From: an uncultured Candidatus Melainabacteria bacterium
Lineage (GTDB): Bacteria > Cyanobacteriota > Vampirovibrionia > LMEP-6097
Length of the DNA stretch: 6,308 nucleotides
Reading direction: 5' to 3'
Assembly (NCBI GenBank): GCA_937927525.1
Contig: CALBDR010000054.1
Span: 1-6,308, forward strand
Part shown: one piece after another, positions 1-5,781 of the stretch
Layout of the letters: each line of letters begins with the position of its first letter
How positions within the stretch are numbered: position 1 is the stretch's first letter
Position numbers and translations under genes: made by a program
Notes under the pieces: generated by a model
What the model was told of the DNA's origin: nothing
The model's input: the letters and a program-made list of their open reading frames with translations, nothing else
Databases searched by the model: none

Positions 1-767
1 TTCTCTTGAAAATTATAAAAAAGGAAAAAGAGTCCTATTGTAATTCCTAATAAAGACATTAGACCCGCAGCCTCAAACTGACCTATATATAAACTATCAG
101 TTCTAATCGGTTCTATTAAAAAGCGCCCCAGAGAATAAAGAGATATATAAGCGCCTACACACTGAATATTAGAGAGTTTTAAATGAAATTTTTTTAGGGA
201 GAAGAATGTTAATAAATTCCAAATCATTTCATAGAGAAAGGTAGGATGATGATACTGCCCAGTATGACTGATGTATAAAGCCCAAGGCATAGTGCTTACA
301 GAGCCGAAAGCCTCTTCATTAAAGAAATTACCCCATCTACCGATGGCTTGCCCTAAAGGAGTAACTAAAGCTATACTTGCAAGCTGCAAGCTGTAAGTAG
401 CTGGATATTTTTTTTCTTGAAAGGCTTTATAATAAAGCCATGTGCCGAGTGCAGCTCCTACTATAGCTCCCTGGATGCTCTGTCCACCGAGCCAGATTTG
501 AAAACTTTCAAGTGGATTTTGTGAAAAATAACTTAAGTTTAAAATCACAAACCAAGCTCTAGCACCGACTAAACCTGAAATTATTCCCACTAGTGCAAAG
601 TTACTAAACTCTTCAGAACTAAAATTTTCATCTCTCTCTTTTAAAACCTTCTCTGCAAGATAGAAAGCTGTTAGACAAGCTATAGCTGTCATTAAACCAT
701 ACCAACGTATCTTGGTGAAAGCTAAGTCGAGTGCTACTGGACCTGGAGATACTAAAGGGAATGCCAT
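1..767 (-). CDS. lgt: Prolipoprotein diacylglyceryl transferase, C-terminus cut by window edge
   Basis: This inner-membrane enzyme moves diacylglycerol from phosphatidylglycerol to the lipobox cysteine of prolipoproteins, the first step of lipoprotein maturation. The frame is open from ATG at 767 to the left edge, giving 255 residues; the family is usually about 260-300, so little is missing. It begins MAFPLVSPGPVALDL, then RWYG (21-24, Tyr23 matching the conserved E. coli Tyr26). The Lgt signature GRWGNFFNEEAFG is at 143-155 with Arg144 and Asn147. HP-x-FLYE follows at 174-180, and GRFLIEPIRTD at 214-224 with Arg215, Glu219 and Arg222. Several hydrophobic segments fit a multi-pass protein. 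One oddity: Gln99 stands where E. coli has His103. The start follows the stop of the upstream phosphoglycosyl transferase by 10 nt, with a GGAG at 781-784 overlapping the end of that gene at a rather long 13-nt spacing. It is probably the third gene of a minus-strand operon. The N-terminus reads like cyanobacterial Lgt (from memory). Confidence 0.96.
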   Translation of the reverse strand, partial: MAFPLVSPGPVALDLAFTKIRWYGLMTAIACLTAFYLAEKVLKERDENFSSEEFSNFALVGIISGLVGARAWFVILNLSYFSQNPLESFQIWLGGQSIQGAIVGAALGTWLYYKAFQEKKYPATYSLQLASIALVTPLGQAIGRWGNFFNEEAFGSVSTMPWALYISHTGQYHHPTFLYEMIWNLLTFFSLKKFHLKLSNIQCVGAYISLYSLGRFLIEPIRTDSLYIGQFEAAGLMSLLGITIGLFFLFYNFQE

Positions 768-777
768 ATTTAATATT

Positions 778-1425
778 TTACTCCACAGGTGAAGTTGAAT
801 TTACATCATAAATTCCTTTATCTGGAAAAAGTAAAACTTTAAAAGTTTTAAATATGATAAAAATATCTAGAAAAATATTATTATTTTCCGCATACCAAAC
901 ATCAAGCTCCATGCGCTTTTCATAAGGAATAGAATTACGTCCATTAACTTGAGTCCAGCCAGTTATCCCTGGTTTAACAGCGATTTTAAGTATTTCTGAA
1001 TCAGAGAAGTTTTTTACTTGGACTGGAAGAGCAGGTCTAGGACCTACTATGCTCATATCACCTAAAAATACATTAAATATCTGTGGTAGCTCATCTAAAC
1101 TGGTTTTTCTAAGTACTTTCCCTATCTCTGTAATCCTGTCGTCATCTGCACTCTCTGCAAGTTTGTTCGGATCAGAATTAGTTTTCATCGTTCTAAATTT
1201 AAAACAATCAAATTCTTTAGCATTGCGCCCGACTCTAGTATGGATGTAAAGTGCTGGACCCTCAGAGTCTTGTTTAACTATGATGAAAATTAAAACTAAT
1301 ATCGGAAAAAAGGTGATTATCGAGACTGAGCTGATAATAATATCCATTATTCTTTTTAAAAATCGGTTTAAGCTTAGCTTTGGACTTAAGTCTAAAGCAT
1401 TATCGATTTTATCCTCTGTAAGCAC
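778..1425 (-). CDS. Small monotopic phosphoglycosyl transferase (bacterial sugar transferase, PglC/WcaJ C-terminal type)
   Basis: Enzymes of this family transfer a sugar phosphate from a UDP-sugar to undecaprenyl phosphate on the inner face of the membrane, starting synthesis of O-antigen, capsule, exopolysaccharide or glycoprotein glycans. The 215 residues hold the catalytic domain only, like PglC, without the multi-pass N-terminus of WbaP/WcaJ. One hydrophobic segment lies at 28-50 with Pro41 inside it, fitting the kinked re-entrant helix. Family motifs follow: KFRTM (76-80), a DDDRIT...GKxLRKTSLDELPQ block (95-115) with the catalytic pair Asp111-Glu112, VGPRP (127-131), KPGITGWTQVNGRN (151-164) and LDVWYAENN (174-182). 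The sugar cannot be told from sequence. The chosen start is GTG at 1425, overlapping the 3' end of the ATPase gene by 34 nt. The first in-frame ATG is at 1347, but starting there would remove the basic LNRFLKR stretch that normally precedes the membrane helix. No clear ribosome binding site precedes the GTG, so translational coupling is likely and the start is uncertain. Confidence 0.93.
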   Translation of the reverse strand: MLTEDKIDNALDLSPKLSLNRFLKRIMDIIISSVSIITFFPILVLIFIIVKQDSEGPALYIHTRVGRNAKEFDCFKFRTMKTNSDPNKLAESADDDRITEIGKVLRKTSLDELPQIFNVFLGDMSIVGPRPALPVQVKNFSDSEILKIAVKPGITGWTQVNGRNSIPYEKRMELDVWYAENNNIFLDIFIIFKTFKVLLFPDKGIYDVNSTSPVE

Positions 1426-2732
1426 TCTTCGAATGGTGTAGCCTCTCTGATTCCTTGTTGTAAAAAACCATTGATTGCATCTTGCGAATCTATGGCTTTA
1501 TCAATTTTATCACTTGAGCCTTTTTCATATGCACCGATATTGATTAAATCTTCATTCTCTTTATAGAGTGACATTAAATTCCTCATATTTCCTGCTGCTT
1601 TCTGGTGATCGGGATCGGTAATTTCGGTAAAAAGACGGCTTACACTTCCGAGAACATCTATCGCTGGATAGTGGTTTTTAACTGCAATTTTCCTAGAAAG
1701 TAAAATGTGACCATCGAGAACCCCCCTGACCGTATCAGCTACAGGCTCGTTCATGTCATCACCTTCTACTAATACCGCATAAATAGCGGTGATAGAACCA
1801 TGCTGTGACTTTCCTGCTCGCTCAAGCACACGTGGAATGAGAGAAAATACACTTGGAGTGTAACCTTTCATAGTAGGCGGCTCACCTACGGCTAAACCTA
1901 CATCTCTTGCTGCCATCGCAGTACGAGTCATAGAATCTACCATTAGTAAGACATTTTTACCTTTATCTCTAAAGTACTCAGCAACTGTAGTTGCGGTGAA
2001 TAAACACTTCATACGCATCATTGCAGGCTTATCACCAGTGGCTATGATACATACAGACCTCTTTAGACCCTCTTCACCTAAACTCTCTTCTAAGAAATCC
2101 TGAACCTCACGACCACGCTCTCCCACCAGGCAGATGATGTTAATGTCAGCTGAGCAGTACCTTGCGAGCATACCCATCGTGGTACTTTTACCAACCCCAG
2201 AACCTGCGAAAAGCCCGACACGTTGTCCTAAGCCTAAAGTAAGTAAGCCATCTATGGCTCTTACACCAGTGGTGAAAATATCATGGATTCTCGGTCTCCC
2301 AAAAGAATCAGGAGCTGGTTGTTCGATATCTCTAAATTCTTCGTAGACAGGTGCTGGCATGTGGTCCATAGGTTGTCCGACGGCATCAATAACCCTACCT
2401 AAAAGTGCTTCAGATAAACCTATTTGTAGACTATTTCCACTCGGGTAGATCTTACAGCCTTGGCTAATGCCTTTACCATCTTCTAAACATAATAATAAGG
2501 CGATAGTGCCACGAAAACCTACAACTTCTGCGAGCTTTTGCTTACCATCATTAGTTATAATCGTACAAATCTCTCCTACTATAGAGCCAGGAAGCTGTGC
2601 TTCTAATAATAAACCTACGACTTTACTTATGTAACCATGCCATTTGCGTGTTTCTTTTAAGGTATCTAGACCTTTATAGCAAGGGGTTAAGATGTTTTGC
2701 TTTATTCTTTCCTCGAAGGCGCTTAAGTCCAT
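1392..2732 (-). CDS. fliI: Flagellar/type III secretion export ATPase, FliI/SctN family
   Basis: This cytoplasmic ATPase forms a hexamer at the base of the flagellar or type III export gate, where with FliH and FliJ it helps unload and feed substrates. The 446 residues match the usual length of about 440-460. Visible parts are a beta-barrel N-terminal domain (about 30-110), LLGRVIDAVGQPMD (110-123), Walker A AGSGVGKST (176-184, Lys182), GERGREV (204-210) with the catalytic Glu205, Walker B VLLMVD (261-266), EGDDMNEP (323-330), GVLDGHILLSR (337-347) and SVSR (363-366), whose Arg366 sits where the arginine finger is expected. The C-terminus has YKENEDLINIGAYEKGS (390-406), typical of the family. 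The EGDDMNEPVADTVRG wording occurs in both FliI and SctN, so flagellar identity is favoured but not proved; no other export gene is in view. ATG at 2732 is the start, with AAAAAGGG upstream at a long 14-nt spacing. It is the first gene of the minus-strand run and overlaps the next one. Confidence 0.93.
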   Translation of the reverse strand: MDLSAFEERIKQNILTPCYKGLDTLKETRKWHGYISKVVGLLLEAQLPGSIVGEICTIITNDGKQKLAEVVGFRGTIALLLCLEDGKGISQGCKIYPSGNSLQIGLSEALLGRVIDAVGQPMDHMPAPVYEEFRDIEQPAPDSFGRPRIHDIFTTGVRAIDGLLTLGLGQRVGLFAGSGVGKSTTMGMLARYCSADINIICLVGERGREVQDFLEESLGEEGLKRSVCIIATGDKPAMMRMKCLFTATTVAEYFRDKGKNVLLMVDSMTRTAMAARDVGLAVGEPPTMKGYTPSVFSLIPRVLERAGKSQHGSITAIYAVLVEGDDMNEPVADTVRGVLDGHILLSRKIAVKNHYPAIDVLGSVSRLFTEITDPDHQKAAGNMRNLMSLYKENEDLINIGAYEKGSSDKIDKAIDSQDAINGFLQQGIREATPFEECLQRIKSIML

Positions 2733-2878
2733 ATGTATTATATATACCCTTTTTGCTATTTTTTCATTTATATTGGGCTGTGACTAAATTGTTTAGAAAG
2801 AAGATTATCTGTAATTTGTATCATTAAATCTTGAATTTTTAGTAAATTTATAAGCAAAATTGATCAAGGTAATACATA
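2733..2878. promoter_or_regulatory. Divergent intergenic region, probable promoters for both directions
   Basis: This 146-bp, very AT-rich spacer separates the divergent export ATPase and orphan membrane-protein genes, so promoters for both must lie in it or just beyond it. On the minus strand a perfect TATAAT occurs at 2742-2737, only 4 nt before the ATPase ATG. If it were a -10 box the transcript would be nearly leaderless, and no TTGACA-like -35 is seen at 16-18 nt (only A-rich sequence). On the plus strand TTGAAT at 2831-2836 and TATAAG at 2849-2854 are too close together (12 nt) for a standard sigma-70 promoter. No clear operator palindrome was found. The promoters themselves are therefore not resolved. 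Confidence 0.4.
2866..2870 (+). promoter_or_regulatory. Ribosome binding site that fixes the start of the 419-residue gene
   Basis: AAGGT lies 8 nt upstream of the ATG at 2879. It decides between that start and a second in-frame ATG at 2897 (residue 7), which has no purine-rich sequence at a usable distance. The same AAGGT core precedes rplW (5761-5765, minus strand, 7-nt spacing) and the small gene at 5216, so it looks like the normal site in this genome. Confidence 0.65.
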
Positions 2879-4138
2879 ATGTATTTGTATATACTGATGC
2901 CTGTTCAAATTGCTCCAGAAAATAGACAGGTTCTTTCACCAAAGATTGGTGAAAATCAGGAGACTTTTTCTCAAAAACAGAATGATATAGCTATAATTCA
3001 AAGTTTCGCTCAAAATCTTAATGAATCTAAGATTATACTGGAATCGCAAAGAGATTTAAATGAGATACTTCATGATCTTGAAAGACTTGAAGCTGAGGTT
3101 AAGCCTGATAATCCAGAAGAAAAGAAAGTTGTAACAGCTTTAGATCTCTTAAATACTTTCTTAAAAGAAAGAAACTTAGACACTGTCTCAAATGTTGTTC
3201 AAAACATGGCGAATGCCAAAAATCCAACAAGAAAAATGTTAGCAACCTGGGTGAATGGTTCTGCAGCATTGATTAACTTAGTTATGGAAGGGGCTCCAAT
3301 TTTAAAAAATAACCCTGTTACAAGCTTAATCGGTAAGACAGCATATAGATTTTTCCTGACATTAAATTGTTCTTTAGGTGCTTTAAGTGGTTTAAAACAG
3401 AATAGAGCGTTAATGGCTGGAGCTAATTTAGTGGATATTCCTTTTGCATTTCTTCCTGCTAAATGGATTTATTCAGCTAGAAGACTTTATGCTGGTTTAA
3501 TTGAATTAGATAATGCTGGAACTAAATCAAGTAAGTCTGAATTGAAACCGGCAAAAGGAAAGGCTTTTAATAGTTTAGGTGATTCTTTAAAGGTTGTCGG
3601 CGATAGAATTAAAGAATTACCAGGTGAGATTGCTGGCGATGTTTCTAAAGTAATGTCAGATAGTAACCTTGAGGGCGCTAATAAAATCAAAGAAGTCATA
3701 ACTAAAGTTCTTTTGAATAATGAAAAAGGTGTTATGGGCTTCATTGGGGCATTAGGCTCACTTTCTGGTCTAGCTTTAAATGGTGTCGGCTTACATAAAG
3801 TTGGTAAATTTATAGGTGATGTTGTCGGAATGACAGGCTTAGTTTTAGATAGAACTAGCTTCCAAAACTTAGAAAAAGGAAGATTCTTTAATTGGGCTTC
3901 GGGGCTATTCTTTGGTTTAGGAGCCGTTGGAGATTTAACTGGACAGCTGCACCTACAGATGGGATCAGATGCTGTAGCTAAGATATTTACCCAAATCTCA
4001 AATGCTCGTGGTGAAATCGCACAGAAAGATCTTGAACCAATAGCACATCCATTTAAAAATACACCTAAGTTTATCAAGCAAGCTACCCAAAAGCTAGCTG
4101 AAGAGTTTTTACTAAAAAAAGAAGAAGCTATGGCTTAA
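2879..4138 (+). CDS. Orphan glycine-zipper protein with two hydrophobic regions, function unknown
   Basis: I do not recognise this 419-residue protein. Residues 1-30 are polar and rich in Gln, Asn and Ser, apart from a short hydrophobic start. Residues 36-110 are charged and probably helical, with a possible coiled coil around 46-75. Two hydrophobic, glycine-rich regions follow, about 119-208 and 284-355, separated by a Lys/Ser-rich linker (213-230) and a charged helical stretch. GxxxG spacings are frequent: Gly167/171, 293/297, 309/313/317, 342/346 and 351/355. This pattern is typical of close helix packing in membranes. The tail (380-419) is charged and helical. There is no cleavable signal peptide and no catalytic motif that I can name. 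ATG 2879 is chosen because AAGGT sits 8 nt upstream; ATG 2897 is the alternative. It is first of three plus-strand genes, 72 nt before the dioxygenase with no evident terminator between, so co-transcription is plausible. A membrane-associated role is inference; a soluble helical bundle is the alternative. Confidence 0.85.
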   Translation: MYLYILMPVQIAPENRQVLSPKIGENQETFSQKQNDIAIIQSFAQNLNESKIILESQRDLNEILHDLERLEAEVKPDNPEEKKVVTALDLLNTFLKERNLDTVSNVVQNMANAKNPTRKMLATWVNGSAALINLVMEGAPILKNNPVTSLIGKTAYRFFLTLNCSLGALSGLKQNRALMAGANLVDIPFAFLPAKWIYSARRLYAGLIELDNAGTKSSKSELKPAKGKAFNSLGDSLKVVGDRIKELPGEIAGDVSKVMSDSNLEGANKIKEVITKVLLNNEKGVMGFIGALGSLSGLALNGVGLHKVGKFIGDVVGMTGLVLDRTSFQNLEKGRFFNWASGLFFGLGAVGDLTGQLHLQMGSDAVAKIFTQISNARGEIAQKDLEPIAHPFKNTPKFIKQATQKLAEEFLLKKEEAMA

Positions 4139-4210
4139 GTTTATAAAGCTTTTCTGAAGTTTAATCAATAGACTTTATCTTTCCATTAGAATTTTATTAG
4201 TATAGATAAT

Positions 4211-5212
4211 ATGATCGTAAATTCAGCTGTAAATTCTTCTCAGACAGTAAAAAATAATTCAGATCTTTCTCCTATTGCAGGTAAAATTGCAGATCAAATA
4301 CTTGATCAGTCACCAACCTATACTGATCTTGATGCTGGAAGAAAGGTACAGGGGGCAATGCTAAAGTATGGAATTGCAACCGCAATTGTTCCAGGAATTA
4401 CTGAGAAAAACGATAAACTATTAGCTTTAACTCAAAAGTATGCTCCTCAAGAAGAGAGATTAGAGCGTTTAGCTCAAGAGACTAAATATACAGAAAACAG
4501 TAAGTCACTGTATCTAATTCCTAAAGGTGGTAGTGATAAAAATAGATTTATGATGTTATGGAATCAATTTTTTGGAAGAGGTGATTTAGCTGAGTCTGTA
4601 AGTTCTGATGACTTTGAACCAAAGGATAAGAAAACTATTACTGATGTCTTTGATTCACTTAATTCTGCTGGGCAAACTATATTAGGATTCTTAAATCAAA
4701 TGCCTAAGATTAAAGGAGAATTAGATAAAACAGTTGAAGCTATATCTTCAAGTAATCAAATCAGATTAGGGACGAACCATAATACTCCTACTAAAGATGG
4801 TTCTGATTTAACAGGTGCTCATAAGGATTATGGTTTACTTACTTTACTTCCTGGAACAGATCGACCAGGGGCTTATCAGTTTTATTATGAAGATAAAGAA
4901 AATCCAGATAATTCAGGTTATGTTCCTGTTCAGTTGCCTAAGGATCATATAATTATTCAGCCGGGCTTACAGATGGAAGTGGTTACTGGTGGTAAAATTC
5001 CAGCAGCTGAGCATCGAGTCATAAATAACTTAGAGGACGGTGATGCACGAGCATCTACTGCATTCTTTATGCAGCCTAATGCAAATATTGAACTTGACTC
5101 TTTAAGAGCGGAGGGTGTAAATGCGACAAGTTTAGAAAAGGACTTCAAGCAGAACACTAAAAGTGGCATTAGCTTTAATAGCTTAACTTTTAGTAAGTAC
5201 CAACAAGGTTAA
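4211..5212 (+). CDS. Fe(II)/2-oxoglutarate-dependent dioxygenase, isopenicillin N synthase-like
   Basis: Members of this superfamily use Fe(II), O2 and usually 2-oxoglutarate to hydroxylate, desaturate or cyclise small molecules; the substrate here is unknown. In the 333 residues, the iron ligands are HKD (His204, Asp206) within AHKDYGLLTLLP (203-214) and His268 in AEHRVIN (266-272). RAS (Arg280, Ser282), followed by FFMQPN (285-290), matches the RxS pair that binds 2-oxoglutarate or cosubstrate. The central GYVPVQLPKDHIIIQPG (236-252) is the usual strand pair of the jelly-roll core. Residues 42-90, with GAMLKYGIATAIVPGI at 48-63, resemble the N-terminal helical domain (DIOX_N type), but the conserved opening strand is not evident and residues 1-20 are Ser/Asn-rich. 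Length fits the family. The start is ATG 4211, though no good ribosome binding site is visible. A 45-residue gene begins 3 nt after the stop. It sits beside no recognisable biosynthetic cluster, and the protein upstream is unrelated to known oxygenase partners. Confidence 0.88.
   Translation: MIVNSAVNSSQTVKNNSDLSPIAGKIADQILDQSPTYTDLDAGRKVQGAMLKYGIATAIVPGITEKNDKLLALTQKYAPQEERLERLAQETKYTENSKSLYLIPKGGSDKNRFMMLWNQFFGRGDLAESVSSDDFEPKDKKTITDVFDSLNSAGQTILGFLNQMPKIKGELDKTVEAISSSNQIRLGTNHNTPTKDGSDLTGAHKDYGLLTLLPGTDRPGAYQFYYEDKENPDNSGYVPVQLPKDHIIIQPGLQMEVVTGGKIPAAEHRVINNLEDGDARASTAFFMQPNANIELDSLRAEGVNATSLEKDFKQNTKSGISFNSLTFSKYQQG
5205..5209 (+). promoter_or_regulatory. Ribosome binding site of the 45-residue gene, inside the end of the dioxygenase gene
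   Basis: AAGGT overlaps the last codons of the dioxygenase gene and lies 6 nt before ATG 5216 (9 nt before the second ATG at 5219). It is the main support for translation of the short downstream gene and suggests coupling to the dioxygenase. Confidence 0.6.
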
Positions 5213-5215
5213 AGA

Positions 5216-5353
5216 ATGATGAGAGAGCTAACTATTGAGGACAAAGATTTTTATAGTTCTGAGAAACTTGTTGAGAGAGTTAATGCTTACTTAGACAATG
5301 GTTTAAATAATAAAATTTCTAGTGATTTGTTAGCTGAGTTTGGAGACTCTTAA
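5216..5353 (+). CDS. Small acidic 45-residue protein coupled to the dioxygenase
   Basis: This short frame starts MMRELTIEDKDF and ends LAEFGDS with a TAA stop. It is acidic, has no membrane segment and no cysteine, and reads as one or two short amphipathic helices (about 15-43). It has no family that I recognise. The evidence for translation is its position, 3 nt after the dioxygenase stop, AAGGT at 5205-5209, and placement before the terminator at 5399-5433 as last gene of the plus-strand unit. Two ATG codons in a row (5216 and 5219) leave the exact first residue open by one. It could be a partner or regulator of the dioxygenase, or the remnant of a longer gene; nothing in the sequence separates these possibilities. 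Confidence 0.6.
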   Translation: MMRELTIEDKDFYSSEKLVERVNAYLDNGLNNKISSDLLAEFGDS

Positions 5354-5398
5354 TATTAAGTATTTTATTTGTTACTTGCTTTGAGGCAATATAAAAGC

Positions 5399-5433
5399 AA
5401 AATCCCCCAACACACTTGCATCGGGGGATTTTT
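5399..5433. terminator. Bidirectional intrinsic terminator between convergent operons
   Basis: A perfect 10-bp stem pairs AAAATCCCCC (5399-5408) with GGGGGATTTT (5423-5432) around a 14-nt loop. On the plus strand the stem runs into a T-tract (5429-5433), ending the dioxygenase transcript 45 nt after the small gene. On the minus strand it is followed by TTTTGCTTTT and lies 21 nt after the rplW stop, so it should also end the ribosomal-protein transcript. The A/T arms serve as T-tract in each direction, a common design between convergent genes. Confidence 0.92.
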
Positions 5434-5453
5434 AATAATTACTAGCTAAGCAA

Positions 5454-5753
5454 TTAAACTTCAGGGAAATATTTAATGTGATCACCCTCGATAGTAACGA
5501 TAGCTTTCTTGCTATCCTTAGGCTTAGTTCTTCCAGTTTTAGTTCTTTTAGAACCACCAAAGATTTTACCGATGTTAACTTTTTTAACTTTAATATCAGG
5601 GAAAAGCTCTTCTAAAGCTTCTTTGATCTGATACTTATTAGCTAAAGCATCAACCTCAAAAGTAAACTTACTTAGTTCTGATAAAGAAGTAGACTTCTCA
5701 GTGATGATAGGTCTTTTAATAATTTTAACTGCTTGTCTTTCTTTTACTGCCAT
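5454..5753 (-). CDS. rplW: 50S ribosomal protein L23
   Basis: L23 binds 23S rRNA near the peptide exit tunnel, where it docks trigger factor and SRP. The 99 residues match the usual 95-100. Diagnostic stretches are IIKRPIITEKST (11-22), FTFEVDALANKYQIKEALEE (30-49), VKKVNIGKIFG (56-66), the basic loop SKRTKTGRTKPKDSKK (68-83) and the end AIVTIEGDHIKYFPEV (84-99). ATG 5753 has AAGGT (5761-5765) 7 nt upstream. It lies 28 nt downstream of rplD in the conserved S10-operon order. Unusually, it is last in its operon: its stop is followed after 21 nt by a strong terminator where rplB would be expected. Confidence 0.98.
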   Translation of the reverse strand: MAVKERQAVKIIKRPIITEKSTSLSELSKFTFEVDALANKYQIKEALEELFPDIKVKKVNIGKIFGGSKRTKTGRTKPKDSKKAIVTIEGDHIKYFPEV

Positions 5754-5781
5754 TGTTCTTACCTTTCTTTAATTCCTTTTA

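Noticed and set aside
379..394. Short direct repeat GCAAGCT-GCAAGCT inside lgt
   Set aside because: Two 7-nt copies in coding sequence (Leu-Gln/Ala-Ser codons) with no further copies; likely chance.
1049..1249. Plus-strand frames inside the transferase and ATPase genes (also 2134-2346 and 2597-2827)
   Set aside because: They are antisense to genes identified by strong family motifs and encode no recognisable protein.
2737..2742. TATAAT on the minus strand as a -10 box for the export ATPase gene
   Set aside because: It lies 4 nt from the start codon and has no -35 partner; in such AT-rich sequence it can arise by chance. It is noted under the intergenic region but not called as a promoter.
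3329..3950. Faint resemblance of the orphan protein's hydrophobic regions to the PEX11 membrane-elongation family
   Set aside because: It rests on general hydrophobic rhythm and Leu/Asp placement only, with no diagnostic motif visible; a profile search would be needed before naming it.
3487..4077. A 196-codon open frame on the minus strand within the orphan protein gene
   Set aside because: It lies antisense to a longer frame with a ribosome binding site; its product is Pro/Ser/Leu-rich with no domain, typical of a shadow of a coding strand.
4143..4178. Possible terminator between the orphan gene and the dioxygenase (ATAAAG paired with CTTTAT)
   Set aside because: Six A/T-rich pairs around a 24-nt loop with no T-tract would not terminate transcription.
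4957..5169. Minus-strand 70-codon frame inside the dioxygenase gene
   Set aside because: It covers the iron-ligand and RxS region of the sense gene, has no ribosome binding site and no family resemblance.
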